This document shows, piece by piece, positions 35,101 through 44,400 of a stretch of DNA of 64,000 nt (positions are counted from its first letter, which is position 1; every line of letters begins with the position of its first letter). The notes beneath the pieces are model-generated. The model saw only the letters and a program-made list of their open reading frames with translations, had not been told where the DNA came from and did no database searches. The DNA is taken from contig NZ_BOQP01000030.1 in assembly GCF_018332715.1 (NCBI RefSeq), positions 186,001-250,000 on the forward strand. Reading direction: 5' to 3'. The position numbers were made by a program, and so were the translations under genes. This DNA is from Winogradskya consettensis (GTDB lineage: Bacteria; Actinomycetota; Actinomycetes; Mycobacteriales; Micromonosporaceae).

Positions 35101-35658
35101 GATGCGCAGGATCTTGCCGTGCGGGTTGGTCAGCAGCTGGGCGTTCGGCGGGTAGCCGTTGTCCCCGACCGCGAAATACAACTTCCCGTCCGGCCCGAAA
35201 GCGAGACTTCCGCCTACGTGCAGCTCCTGCGACAACGATTCGGTCTGGAAGATGGTGAACGGACCGGTGGTGGCGACATCGGCCGAAGCGTCAAATCGGA
35301 CCAGCCGATTGTGCAGATCGAGGCCGGTGTAATAGAAGTACGCGTAGTGGTTGGTGACGCCGAATTCCGGGTCGAACGCGACACCGATCAGGCCGCGGTC
35401 GCCACTGGGCTGCGACGGCAGATCCGCAAACGGCGTGGCCAGCAGTCGCCCGTTCTTGACAATCTTGATCTTTCCCGACCGCTCGAGGACGAAGATCCGC
35501 CCGTCGGGAGCGATCTCGAAACCGGACGGCCCCTCCAGCCCGGCCCCGACCACGAGTTCGGTCCGGAAATCCGCTGGTGGCGCCGCTTGCGCCGGCAACG
35601 GTGCCAGGACAACGACCACCAGGAGAGCCGAAACGAGCAGAGCTAATAGTTTTCTCAC
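32176..35658 (-). CDS. Secreted PQQ-type sugar dehydrogenase with PKD and four PA14 domains
   Basis: 1160 aa from GTG 35658 (GGAGG 4 bases upstream) with a classical signal peptide (LLALLVSALLVVVVLAPLPAQA). Residues of about 30-350 form the six-bladed propeller of soluble aldose / sorbosone dehydrogenases (LEGPSGFEIAPDGRIFVLER, GDRGLIGVAFDPEF, ELHVGGSLAFGPDGKLY, YGFRNPWRF, GGNYGWPLKEG). A PKD domain (YQWEFGDGTGS) and an Ig-like region follow. Four PA14 domains end the chain, each with an xxWGGGSP-like signature (near 655, 780, 905 and 1040). It probably oxidises or binds cell-surface sugars. It heads the leftward glycosyltransferase unit. Confidence 0.88.
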   Translation of the reverse strand: MRKLLALLVSALLVVVVLAPLPAQAAPPADFRTELVVGAGLEGPSGFEIAPDGRIFVLERSGKIKIVKNGRLLATPFADLPSQPSGDRGLIGVAFDPEFGVTNHYAYFYYTGLDLHNRLVRFDASADVATTGPFTIFQTESLSQELHVGGSLAFGPDGKLYFAVGDNGYPPNAQLLTNPHGKILRINRDGTIPPGNPFAGQAGKQQEIWAYGFRNPWRFQFDSATGQLYGGDVGDYTWEEVNHIVKGGNYGWPLKEGACTSACTGYVDPIYAYPHEGESAAVTGGPVYRGTMFPAEYRGNLFFGDYAKGFIRRAVLDADGNATSVEPFDTVAGSVVDLKVAPDGSLYYLTFIPGRLYRISYEIGNHAPSATATADVTKGLDPLTVHFSGAASVDPDSDPLTYQWEFGDGTGSTAAEPVKIYPDIGVYVATLTVTDSEGNAAEAVPIVIQVGIAPTLNVAVPADGARYRAGDVITYNAFASDAAGFDLDDNDITMNAVLHHGTHIHPFVGPLTGRAGSFTIPSTGESSADTWYELTVTATDTNGLSTSRSVTIRPITTTFTVATSPPGLTAYLDGIPETAPHEVAGVEGFRRELYAPPVAVAADGTTYHFTGWSDGGSIRHTIVTPGDDTTYTAVYAPSTPFAAKYYAGRALAGAPVLTRNDPRIDFAWGGGSPGAGVPADNFSARWTKKQYFAAGRYRFTAVCDDGFRLYVDNTLVLDHWSSQPGTAYDWIGDLGAGNHTITLEYFEEAGGAIAKLDWAATVEQPDDTWRAEYWNLPGTGSSPTVPSAPPVLTRAEDAVDHDWAGGSPAPAINTDHFAGRWTRTLSLAPGEYEFTATADDGVRLTVDGLRVIDRWTDSGPVATTATTVLDGGPHTVVLDYYENSGGAVARLAYRQLADQLDPQDYTSEFWNTPGAGSAPPFPAGEPDVTRTDPAIAFDWGGGSPDPAINDDKFAARFTRTDTLSAGLYRFSGLSDDGVRVFLDGVPIVDEWADQHATFSTDRPVLAGIHQIRVEYYENGVGAALQFGYQRIGAYHPAATWSAEYFANTTLTGTPVVSRSDDTVDFDWGLGSPDPLVPANQFSARWTKTADYAAGTYRFAATGDDGIRVLLDGVTVLDGWSDHGPTTFTTDLDLGAGEHTVVVEYYDSFVGAVAVFTETPQ

Positions 35659-35989
35659 GGCACCTCCCCCACACATACCCGTGCCGCTGTAAAAGGTAGG
35701 GCCTGATTGTTAAAAAGGAATGGCGTGAACCCGAAAGGAGTAATGAAGGGGGTGCTTCCATTGCGTTTCCGAAACGGGCATCCCTCTCGTAACGACTGTC
35801 GCAAGCGGACAGTCGACGAAGAAAGCCAAGCTCAGCGCGGGAAAGTACATTTTCATGATCATCACAGATGGCGAACAGATACGCGAACCTCGCATCGGGT
35901 CGCGTGAGCGTAATTCGCGTGAGCCAATGGCCGGTGAAATGCAAGAGAACTGTCGCAACCCCGATTGTCGCATCCAATAGCATCGATCG
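35659..35989. other. AT-richer intergenic region upstream of the sugar dehydrogenase
   Basis: No gene is supported here. The stretch is less GC-rich than its surroundings (for example near 35700-35760 and 35850-35880) and should contain the promoter of the leftward 35658 to 26517 unit. Open frames crossing it do not resemble known proteins. Confidence 0.5.
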
Positions 35990-36473
35990 AGGACCGCCGG
36001 CCCCGTGCAGGCACCACGGTCACGTCGTGGCGGGCCGGCGGCAGTGGAATGCGGGTCAGCACGGACGGCGGGGAGCTGACCGCCGACCGGCCGGTCGTCT
36101 GCGCCAGGCCGTGGACGTCGCGGCTGCTACCCGGCGCTCGCGCCGCTGCTCGAGGAGACCCGGATCGTCAACGTCTTCCTCGGTGCCGGCAACGCGTCGC
36201 TGGTCGCGCCGCCCGGGCTCGGCGCGTTCTCGATCGAGGTGCCGTTACACGATGGCGCCGCGTAACCGGTTCGCGGTCGCGCAACCGGTTCGCGATCGGG
36301 CGATGCCCGGCCTGCCGCACGTGCTGGTGGCGGCGGCCTGCTCCGGGCACGGCTTGAAGTTCGGTCCCGCGATCGGCGCGGCACTGGCCGACCTCGCGAC
36401 CGGCATCGCCAGCCCCGATCCGGACGGGCTCTCCCCGATCCGGACGGGCTCTCCCCCGCGGCTCTCGCGGTGA
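35990..36473 (+). pseudogene. Decayed FAD-dependent amino-acid/sarcosine oxidase (DAO family)
   Basis: Three fragments in different frames line up with one DAO-family oxidase. The first is VTSWRAGGSGMRVSTDGG with ADRPVVCARPWTSRLLPG (36015 onward). The second is APLLEETRIVNVFLGAG with GLGAFSIEVPL (about 36140-36265). The third is the C-terminal FAD-binding segment GLPHVLVAAACSGHGLKFG with PAIGAALADLATG (about 36309-36405). The N-terminal GxGxxG part and about 80 residues before the C-terminal fragment are gone. A 20-bp tandem duplication extends the tail. Confidence 0.7.
36413..36452. repeat. 20-bp tandem duplication
   Basis: CCCCGATCCGGACGGGCTCT occurs twice in a row (36413-36432 and 36433-36452) at the end of the decayed oxidase gene. 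Confidence 0.9.
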
Positions 36474-36482
36474 CGGCGTGAC

Positions 36483-37163
36483 CTATCCCCGGAACACCGT
36501 GGCGGACCGGCGTTCGTACCACCGGGCGAGCTGCTCGCCGGCGCTGATCACGTGTGCCTGCATCTCGCGGCGGGCCGTCTCGGCGTCGTCGGCGGCGAGC
36601 GCGGTGATGATCCGCTCGTGCTCCGCGAAGTTGTCCTCGCGGTGGCGCGGGTTGTCCTGCAGCACGAGCGCGGAGACGTTGCGCGGGAACGCCTCGTTGA
36701 TCTCCTTGATCACCCGGGCCAGCCGCTCGTTGCCGGCGATGCCGTGGATCAGCGTGTGGAAGCTGTCGTTGGCGACCGTGCTGGAGCCGTCGGGGCGGAT
36801 CGCGCCGGGCCGCAGCGCCTCGTTGGCCTTGCGCAGGTCGTCGAGGCCGTCGCGGGTGATCCGGGGGACGGCACGCTCACAAACCAGGCCCTCGAGCTCG
36901 GCGCGGACCTCGTATGTCTCGCGCACGTCCCACGGGGCGGGGACGCGAACCACGGCGCCGCGGTGCGGGACGACCTCGATCAGGCCGCCGGTCTGCAGCT
37001 GGCGCAGCGCCTCGCGCACGGGGGTGCGGCTGACGCCGAGTGTCTTGGCCAGCTCCGCCTGGCGCAGTTGCGCGCCGATCGGGATGTCGCCGGACATGAT
37101 CCGCGCCCGAATGGCAGCGGCTGTGGCGTCGACGAGCGCGTCGCTCCGGGGTGCGTCGTCCAT
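36483..37163 (-). CDS. GntR-family regulator, FCD subfamily
   Basis: About 226 aa from ATG 37163 (GCGAGG 6 bases upstream; a TTG eight codons earlier is possible). The N-terminal winged helix shows LRQAELAKTLGVSRTPVREALRQL and VPHRGAVVRV. The C-terminal all-helical FCD effector domain includes YEVRAELEGLVCERAV, DSFHTLIHGIAGN (metal-ligand His region) and EHERIITALAADD. Such proteins repress catabolic genes and release DNA on binding small acids. It ends 10 bp from the decayed oxidase, convergent with it, which may have been its former target. Confidence 0.9.
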   Translation of the reverse strand: MDDAPRSDALVDATAAAIRARIMSGDIPIGAQLRQAELAKTLGVSRTPVREALRQLQTGGLIEVVPHRGAVVRVPAPWDVRETYEVRAELEGLVCERAVPRITRDGLDDLRKANEALRPGAIRPDGSSTVANDSFHTLIHGIAGNERLARVIKEINEAFPRNVSALVLQDNPRHREDNFAEHERIITALAADDAETARREMQAHVISAGEQLARWYERRSATVFRG

Positions 37164-37283
37164 GGTGGCCTCGCCCGCTGTGGTCAATGCGGTCCCGGGT
37201 TCGATCGGTGCCGCGACGGCGGCTGGGGTGGAAGCACGATAGCAAGCCCCGAAATCCCATTTCAGGATCCAAGCACTGTCTTG

Positions 37284-37293
37284 TTGGATCCAA
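37284..37293. promoter_or_regulatory. Palindrome TTGGATCCAA, possible GntR site
   Basis: A perfect 10-bp palindrome within TTGTTGGATCCAATATT, and a second GGATCCAA 20 bp to the left (37266-37273). It lies in the gap between the GntR gene and the rightward monooxygenase. FCD-type GntR regulators often bind short palindromes of this length, but the pairing is inference. Confidence 0.45.
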
Positions 37294-37450
37294 TATTAGC
37301 GCACGCTGCAATGAACCTGAACGCTGGCGAACTGGAATGAAGTGCCATCCGACGCCGGCAAGCGGCAGGGCCGAGCTACGGAGCCGGGTGTAGGTGTCGT
37401 GTCGTTGTTGTGTCGCCGGCGTGTCGGTGGGGGCGCGCAGGCTCGAACGC

Positions 37451-38578
37451 ATGAAGAGCCCAGTAACGATCATCGGCGCCGGACTCGGTGGCCTCACCCT
37501 CGCCCGCGTCCTGCATCTGCACGGCATCCCTGTCACCGTCTTCGAGGCGGAGGCGTCGCCGACGGCGCGCGCTCAGGGCGGGATGCTCGACATTCACGAC
37601 TACAACGGCCAGGTGGCCCTGGAAGCGGCCGGTCTGATGGACGAGTTCCGGGCCATCGTGCTGCCGGGGCGCGAGTCCGTACGGGTGCTCGACCCGGGTG
37701 GCGTTGTGCTGTTCGACAAGGCTGACGACGGGAGCGGTGGCAGTCCCGAGGCGCAGCGGGCGGCGTTGCGGCAGATGCTGCTCGACTCGGTTCCGGCCGG
37801 CACTGTGCGGTGGGGGCGGCGGGTCAGCGGGGTGCGGTCGGTCGGCGGCGGACGCCACGAGGTGATCTTCCACGACGGCAGCACCGTCGGCACGGACCTG
37901 CTCGTCGGGGCAGACGGGGCGTGGTCGAAGGTGCGGTCGCTGCTCACCGATGTCACGCCCGTGTACGGCGGCAGCTCGTCCATCGAGACCTTCCTCTTCG
38001 ACGCCGCCAGCCGGCATCCCGCCACCGCGAAGGCGGTCGGTGACGGGATGTTGTTCGTGTCCGAGAACAGCGGCGGCGGGAAAGCGTTCCTCGTTCACCG
38101 GGAGAGCGACGGCAACCTGCACGCGTACCTGTGGCTGGCCCGGCCGCAGGAGTGGTTCGCCGGCATCGACTTCAGCGACCGGGTCGCGGCGACCGCCCGG
38201 ATCGCCCGCGAGGTTGATGGCTGGGCGCCCGAACTGAGAGCGCTGCTCACCGACAGTGACACTGCTCCGGTCTGCCGGCCCCACTTCACACTGCCGGGCG
38301 ACCATCGCTGGGACCGGGTGCCCGGGGTGACCCTGCTCGGCGACGCCGCGCACCTGCAGCCGCCGAACGGCGAGGGAGCCAACCTCGCGATGCAGGACGG
38401 CGCCGAGCTCGGTGCTGCCATCGCCGCTCACCCCGGCGACGTCGAGGGCGCGCTCACGGCGTACGAACAGGTCATGTTTCCTCGCAGTGCCGAAGCCGCG
38501 GCTGAGGGTGAGGCCACCACCAGGATCATTTTCGGCGACGACGCAGCGCAGAGCCTGATCGACCTGTTCCACGGCTGA
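37451..38578 (+). CDS. TetX-like FAD-dependent monooxygenase
   Basis: 375 aa, class A flavoprotein monooxygenase. It has the dinucleotide fold VTIIGAGLGGLTLARVL (residues 5-21), the DG motif VGADGAWSKVRSLL and the GD motif LLGDAAHLQPPNGEGANLAMQDG. The closest type I know is TetX / aklavinone-hydroxylase-like proteins, which hydroxylate aromatic or polyketide substrates and sometimes inactivate antibiotics. It is a single gene with no obvious ribosome site. Confidence 0.88.
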   Translation: MKSPVTIIGAGLGGLTLARVLHLHGIPVTVFEAEASPTARAQGGMLDIHDYNGQVALEAAGLMDEFRAIVLPGRESVRVLDPGGVVLFDKADDGSGGSPEAQRAALRQMLLDSVPAGTVRWGRRVSGVRSVGGGRHEVIFHDGSTVGTDLLVGADGAWSKVRSLLTDVTPVYGGSSSIETFLFDAASRHPATAKAVGDGMLFVSENSGGGKAFLVHRESDGNLHAYLWLARPQEWFAGIDFSDRVAATARIAREVDGWAPELRALLTDSDTAPVCRPHFTLPGDHRWDRVPGVTLLGDAAHLQPPNGEGANLAMQDGAELGAAIAAHPGDVEGALTAYEQVMFPRSAEAAAEGEATTRIIFGDDAAQSLIDLFHG

Positions 38579-38626
38579 GGTTCGTGGCGGCTGCCGGGCC
38601 TGCGCTGCGGAAGGTATAAAGCAGGG

Positions 38627-40036
38627 ATGCAGAGCACTGTGTTGCCGCGGAGTACGCCCGGGGAGCAAGGCGTCGATGCCGGGGGGATCGACAGGTTCGT
38701 CGCCGCGGTCGCGGGGATGGACGGGGTGGAGTTGCACAGTCTGATGGTGCTGCGGCACGGGCATGTTGTTGCCGAGCGGTGGTGGCATCCCTATGCGCCG
38801 GAGATTCCGCACGGGCTGTATTCGCTCAGCAAGAGTTTCACGTCGACGGCGCTCGGGATGGCGGTGGCGGAGGGGCTCGTCGATCTGGATGCGACGGTGC
38901 TGTCGTATTTCCCGGAGCTCGACGGGCTTGTCACCGATGCCGGGGCTCGGTCGATCCGGGTGCGGCATGTGGCGGCGATGGCCAGTGGGCACGAGCAGGA
39001 GACGTTCGAGCGGGCGCGGGTGGCCGGCGGTGGGGATCTGCTGCGGGGTTTTCTGCAGGTGCCGCCGGAGCGGGAGCCGGGGACCGTGTTCGCGTACAAC
39101 CAGCCTTGCACGTATGCGTTGTCGGCGATCATCGGCCGGGTGAGTGGTGGGTCGCTGATCGATTTCCTACGGCCCCGGTTGTTCGAGCCGCTGGGCATCA
39201 GCACGTACGGGTGGGGAGCTGACCGGGTCGGACGGCAGCCGGGGTTCGCGGGGTTGCATGTCACGACCGAGGCCGTCGCGAAGCTCGGTCAGTTGTATCT
39301 GGACGGCGGTGTGTGGGCGGGGCGGCGGCTGCTCAGTGCCGAGTGGGTCGCGGAGGCCACCCGCAAGCACGTGGAGACCCGGCGGCCCGAGCAGGACTGG
39401 GATCTCGGGTACGGCTTCCAGTTCTGGCGCAGCCGGCACGGCTACCGCGGCGACGGGGCGTACGGGCAGTACATGCTGGTTCTGCCGGAGCAGGACGCCG
39501 TGATCGCGATGACCGCGCAGAGCCCCGACATGGCAGCCCAGCTCGACGCCGTGTGGACGCATCTGCTCCCCGCCCTGACCCCGGACGGGGACAGCACGCA
39601 GGCCGGGACCGCAACAGCGGGCGGAAACAGCGCGCAGGCCGGGGCCGCAACAGAGCTAGCGCGACCGGCGGGCGGAGACAACGCGCAAGCCGCGACGGCA
39701 ACAGAGCTGGCGCGGCCGGTGGGGCCGGCGCGGCTCACCGCGGGGAGTTATCGGGCGGGGGCGGGCAATGAGGTGCCCACTGTGCGGGAGGTGGTCGTGG
39801 ATGCGAAGGAGGTTGTCGTGGACGGGGAGGTGATGGCTCTCAGCGCTGACGGGAGCTGGGCGGGGAGCGGGCCGGTAGTCACGGCGTACGGTGCGGATGT
39901 TGTTGATCTGGTGTTTGTGGAGACTCCGCACCGGATGAGGATTGTGCTGGATGCGGGGGCGGGGACCTTTGCGGCTCGATGGCGGACGATGCCGCTCGGC
40001 AGGGCGACCATTGCCGCGCAGCGCATGCCGCGGTAA
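38627..40036 (+). CDS. Serine hydrolase of the beta-lactamase class C / AmpH type
   Basis: 469 aa. It shows the SxxK motif SLSK (Ser66/Lys69), the YxN-type YNQ, and fold segments FAYNQPCTYALSAIIGR and GYGFQFWRS typical of class C-like esterases and peptidases. No signal peptide is seen, so it is probably cytoplasmic. Between the catalytic domain and a C-terminal beta domain sits an Ala/Gly/Thr-rich linker with imperfect repeats (AQAGAATELARPAGGDN-like, three times, about 39590-39725). The GGAAGG-like ribosome site is rather far upstream. The reaction is unknown (ester or peptide hydrolysis). Confidence 0.85.
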   Translation: MQSTVLPRSTPGEQGVDAGGIDRFVAAVAGMDGVELHSLMVLRHGHVVAERWWHPYAPEIPHGLYSLSKSFTSTALGMAVAEGLVDLDATVLSYFPELDGLVTDAGARSIRVRHVAAMASGHEQETFERARVAGGGDLLRGFLQVPPEREPGTVFAYNQPCTYALSAIIGRVSGGSLIDFLRPRLFEPLGISTYGWGADRVGRQPGFAGLHVTTEAVAKLGQLYLDGGVWAGRRLLSAEWVAEATRKHVETRRPEQDWDLGYGFQFWRSRHGYRGDGAYGQYMLVLPEQDAVIAMTAQSPDMAAQLDAVWTHLLPALTPDGDSTQAGTATAGGNSAQAGAATELARPAGGDNAQAATATELARPVGPARLTAGSYRAGAGNEVPTVREVVVDAKEVVVDGEVMALSADGSWAGSGPVVTAYGADVVDLVFVETPHRMRIVLDAGAGTFAARWRTMPLGRATIAAQRMPR

Positions 40037-40066
40037 GGAGTAAACAGCGTAGCCGCGGTAGGGCGG

Positions 40067-41422
40067 TCAGCCGCGCAGGTCGCCGGCCAGGTCGTTGATG
40101 ACGTCCACCGGAGGTTTGCCCTCGCCTGCCGGGGTCTGCAGAGCGGCGTGGATGTGGGTCTGGATCAGCTGGCTCGCGTCGCTGTAGGCGGGTAGCACCG
40201 GGCGGCGGCGGGCATTGTCGATGCTCGATCTCAGCAGGGCGATGAAGTCCGGTTCGAGGTTGAGGGTGCCGCCGGTGAGGCTGCCGTCGGTGTAGAGGCT
40301 CTGGACGGTCGGCAGGTAGACGCCGGCATCGAAGATCCACTTTTGCTGGTCGGGAGCGGTGAGGAAGGCGAGGAGGTCCGACGCGCTGCTGCGGTGCGGT
40401 GAGCAGCGGGCCACCGCGATGTTCTCACCGCCGAGGGTGGTCGACCGGGTCCCCGGCAGCATCGTGACCCGGATGTGGGGGTCGCCCTTGCGCAGCACCG
40501 GCCAGGCGTCGGGCCAGTGCCGCATGATCACCGCTTTCTTGCCGAGGAAGGCGTTCAGGCTCGACGACTCGTCGTAGTCCAGGCTGTCCTGGGAGATCCA
40601 CCGCTGGTGGACGCCGTCGATGAGCACCTCGATGCCGTCGGCCGCGGCGTCCAACTGGTCCTGGCTGACGGGCCGGGTCGGGGTCGGCAGGTCGCCGCCG
40701 GCCGCCCAGATCAGCTCCATCGCGTTGACTGTCAGACCCTCGTAGCTTTTCAGCTGGGCCGTGTATCCGGCCCTGTCGTCGCCCATCGAGGCACGGGCCG
40801 CGTCGGCGATCTGCTGCCAGCTCTCCGGCTTCCAGCGCTCGTTCTCGTTGCTGATCACCTTGCGGCTGACCAGCTCGTCGGCCCAGTAGTAGAGCAGTCC
40901 GACGTTGGTGGTGAACGGCACGGCATACAGGGTGCCGCCCTGGACGGAGCTCTGCCACGGTACGCCGAGGAAGTTCGCGCGCCGGAAGCGTTTCTCGTCC
41001 TGGGGCTGCAGGTATCCGCCCTCGGCGAACTCCGGCAGGTTGACGACATCCATGCCGACCACGTCGTAGCTGCCCGGCCCGGCGCGGCCGGCGCGTTTGT
41101 CGGCCTGCAGGGTGGTGGCGAGCTGAACCCGTTGCTGGTCCGAGGTGGCCGGGAGCACGACGATCGTCAACGGCTCGGCCGGGTGGTCCCTGGCCCACCG
41201 CTGGGTGAGGTCGCGTCGCTGGGCCGCCGAATAGTTCTTCACCGTGGCGAACGTGATCCTTCCGATGCCGTCGGCGCCGCATTCGGGCGGGCCGGCTTCG
41301 CAGCCTGCCACCGCCGCAAGGGCAGCCAGAAGCAACAGCACCGATGCCCCGCAGCCAAGCCTGCGCAGCCGCGCCGGCCCAGCCACCCGCGCCACCCGCG
41401 CCACCCGCGCCGGCGTGATCAT
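40067..41422 (-). CDS. Extracellular solute-binding lipoprotein of the caspase operon
   Basis: 451 aa with a lipoprotein signal: an Arg-rich start with an ARV triplet repeat, a hydrophobic helix and lipobox AVAG-Cys41. The mature part resembles family 1 ABC solute-binding proteins (ITFATVKNYSAAQRRDLTQ, GSYDVVGMDVVNLPEFAEGGY, PFTTNVGLLYYWADELV, GKKAVIMRHWPDAWPVL, LGGENIAVARCS). No ABC permease or ATPase gene lies nearby. Instead its ATG overlaps the stop of the caspase/VWA gene (ATGA), so it probably serves as the external ligand-binding partner of that protein, not as a transporter part. Confidence 0.85.
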   Translation of the reverse strand: MITPARVARVARVAGPARLRRLGCGASVLLLLAALAAVAGCEAGPPECGADGIGRITFATVKNYSAAQRRDLTQRWARDHPAEPLTIVVLPATSDQQRVQLATTLQADKRAGRAGPGSYDVVGMDVVNLPEFAEGGYLQPQDEKRFRRANFLGVPWQSSVQGGTLYAVPFTTNVGLLYYWADELVSRKVISNENERWKPESWQQIADAARASMGDDRAGYTAQLKSYEGLTVNAMELIWAAGGDLPTPTRPVSQDQLDAAADGIEVLIDGVHQRWISQDSLDYDESSSLNAFLGKKAVIMRHWPDAWPVLRKGDPHIRVTMLPGTRSTTLGGENIAVARCSPHRSSASDLLAFLTAPDQQKWIFDAGVYLPTVQSLYTDGSLTGGTLNLEPDFIALLRSSIDNARRRPVLPAYSDASQLIQTHIHAALQTPAGEGKPPVDVINDLAGDLRG

Positions 41423-44400
41423 GAGGGGGTCACCGCCCGGCTGGGGAGTGCTTTGGCGAACGCCGCGGCCAGCTCGTCCGCGCCCTTCTCCACGCAGGTG
41501 AGGTCGAACTTGTAGAGCGGCTCGAAGGGCGCGCAGTCGGCGCCGACCGAGGCGATGATGGAGACCTCGACGTCGTAGGCGCGCAGCTCGGTGGCGAGAT
41601 CCTGCACCGTCGCGGCCGTCGGGTCGTCGTCGTTCTCGCCGTCGGTGAGCACCACGAGCCTGTTCACCGGGTCGACGCCCGCGGTTGCCGTGATCCCCTC
41701 GGCGAGGGTCCGCACGCCCGCCTGGATCGTGTCGTAGAGCCCGGTGTCGGCCTGCGTGGCCGTCAGCGACGCGAGCGCCGCCGCCGCCCGGCTCTGCTGG
41801 TCGCTGGTGGCGGAGGCGAGCGGCACGAGCTCCGCGTAGTCCCTGTTGCCCGACAGATGCGTGGCGAACCGCCAGACGCCGACCTCGTCGCCCGGTGCCA
41901 TCTTGCTGCGCTCGACCGCGGTCCGGGCCGCCGCCCGGACGGTCTCGATGCGCTGCGTCGACGAGCCCGGTGGCGTCAGTTTCATCGAGCCGGAGACGTC
42001 CATCGCGAGCAGGACGCGGACGGGTCGCTGCGCCGAGGTCCAGGTGTCGATGACCTTCTTCGCCGCCCCGGTGCCCGGGTTGGGCATGGCCGCGCTGCTC
42101 CGCGGGGCGGCGAGGCCATCGGCCCGCAGGGCCGCGAGTCCCTTCGCGCTGTGGAGGTGATCGCAGAACGCCTCGGCCAGCTCGTGCTGCGCGCCGTCGC
42201 TCGCCGGGATGCCGGTCAGGGTCACGCACGGCACGTCCAGGGCAGGCGCCGGGGTGCTCGACTCCACGACCTTGAGGGTGGTGGTCACCGGCGCCGTATT
42301 GGCGACGGGGCAGCCGTCGCCCAGCGGACGCCCGGCGTTGTAGTCCGAGACGTATTTCTCGGGCATGAGGAACGCTGTGCCGTCCGGTGGCGCGTCGGTG
42401 GACAGCCGCAGCCGGCAGAGATCGTTGCGCAGGTCGTCGCCGCCGAGGCTGGGCCGCAGGATCTTCTCCGCGTCGCGGTCGTCCGACGCCGCTTCGTAGA
42501 GCGCGTAGGTCGCCAGTAGACCGGTGGTGGAATTCCGCGGGTCGGGCCGGGGGAACCTCCATCCGTCCTGGAGCACCTGTTTCCAGGTCAGGTGCGCAGG
42601 GCTGCCGGGGGAATCGGGGACGGCGAGGACGAACGGTGACGCGGCCACCGACGCTTCGGAGATCTCCGCAGCGGCCGGCAGGTTCAGGCTGAGCGGGGCA
42701 GTCCCACCCATGGCGGTGCGGGCGAGCTCCACCTGCACCGATGACTCCGGCACCCACACCTGCGGGGCCGGCCCGGCCATTCGTGCCTCGGCGTCCGCCG
42801 CTGCGGCGACCTCCGGCGTCGCCCGGGGATCCGCGTCGGCGGTGTCCGGCCACTGCTCGGCGATGCGGCGCTCGGCGAGCCCGTCGGAGCTCAGGGCCGT
42901 GATGCTGATGCGGACCTGGGTGTCCGCGCAGTCGGTGCTGGTGTGGCTGCTCTCGAACTCGCGGGCGGCCTTCTCGAGGGCGGGCTGCAGGGACTGGGTC
43001 GTCAGCACCGGCAGGTCCTGGGTCGGGATGCACCAGCCCTGCAGCTGGACCTTCGGCACGAGGTGGGCGGACGTGGTCGTGAGCAGGACGGCGGCACCGC
43101 AGGCCAGGGTCGCGGCGGTGCGCCTCCCGGCATCGGTGAACCTGGGCAGGTGAAGCCGCCGCGGCAGCAGGGGGAAGGCCGGCACGTGCCAGGGGATCTC
43201 CGGGCGGATCACCGTCGCCGTCACCGGGATCTCGGCGTCGCCCATCGCACTGGTGACGGTCACGGTGGCGGCGATGTCGCCGCGTCGCGCCGGGTCGATG
43301 GCGATGGCGAGCCGGTCGGAGTGCCGGGTGAGCGTCACCGCTGGGTCAGCGCACTCGGCCTGCCACCGGTCGCCCAGGTGCGGAACGGCCACCGTGATCT
43401 CGTGAGCCGGCACTGTCGTTCCCCGGCGCACCCGGCCGAAGCCTGCCACGGCCGGGTTCACTGTCAGGGAATTTCGCAGCAGTACCACCTGAGCCAGCTC
43501 GCCGAGCTGCGAACCCTTGTTGTCCTGGACCAACTGCTGCAGCCGGGTCCGGACCGCCTGCGCCGCACCGGCTGCGCCCGAGCTCGCGACCATGTCGAGC
43601 TTCGCGATCCCGGTGTAACGGGTCGCGGGGGTCGGAGACCTGAGCAACTCCTCGACGTCGGGCGGGATGAGTGGCTGGTAGGAGACGTTGCGGGCGACGA
43701 GGAAGTCGGCGGTGTTCTCGTGCTGCGTCCCGACCGGGGACTGCTGCAGTCCGGTCTTCGTGAACCAGTCCCTGGCGTACGCCAGCAGGTCGTCGGGGGT
43801 GATCCACTCGCTGTCGGCCCGGCCGGCGTCGCCGGTGCTCAGGCCCTCGATGATCGCCTCGGACAGCGCGCCGTGGCGCTTCTCCACCGACCCCTGCCCG
43901 GCTCTGGCGGCCGCGATCGCCACCGCGGCCCGGCCGCCCGCTATCGGAATCGCCGGGGCCGGGGCGAACTTCCCGACGCTGCGGTTCAGCGTTTCGTCGA
44001 CGTCGTCGGAGCCTAGGGTTTCCCCGCCGTCCGGGCCGCGGAATTTGAACAGGCCGCCGTGACAGCAATCGAGGAGCAGCAGTTTGTACCGGGCGGGACT
44101 TCTCTTGATCAGATTTGCGAGCCAGTCGCTGGGGATGGAAGTGGAATCGGGATATTCCTCCGTATCCGTGTCGTGCATCGCGAGATAGAGGCTGTCGCTC
44201 GATGTGCCACGAAAAGCATGCCCGCTGAAGTGGCAGACCCGCACCTCGGTCGCCCCGCCCCGCTTGAAGAAATTCTCCAGAGCGCGCCGTGCCATGTCCG
44301 CCGTCGGATTCGGCAGAATCGTGACCTTGTCGAACGCGCCGATCGCTGGATCGGCCAGGACACCTTTCAATGCCGCCGCATCGCGCAACGGCGCCCGGAG

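Noticed and set aside
40067..41422. An ABC sugar importer locus
   Set aside because: Only the binding protein is present; no permease or ATPase genes flank it, and it is translationally coupled to the caspase fusion gene.
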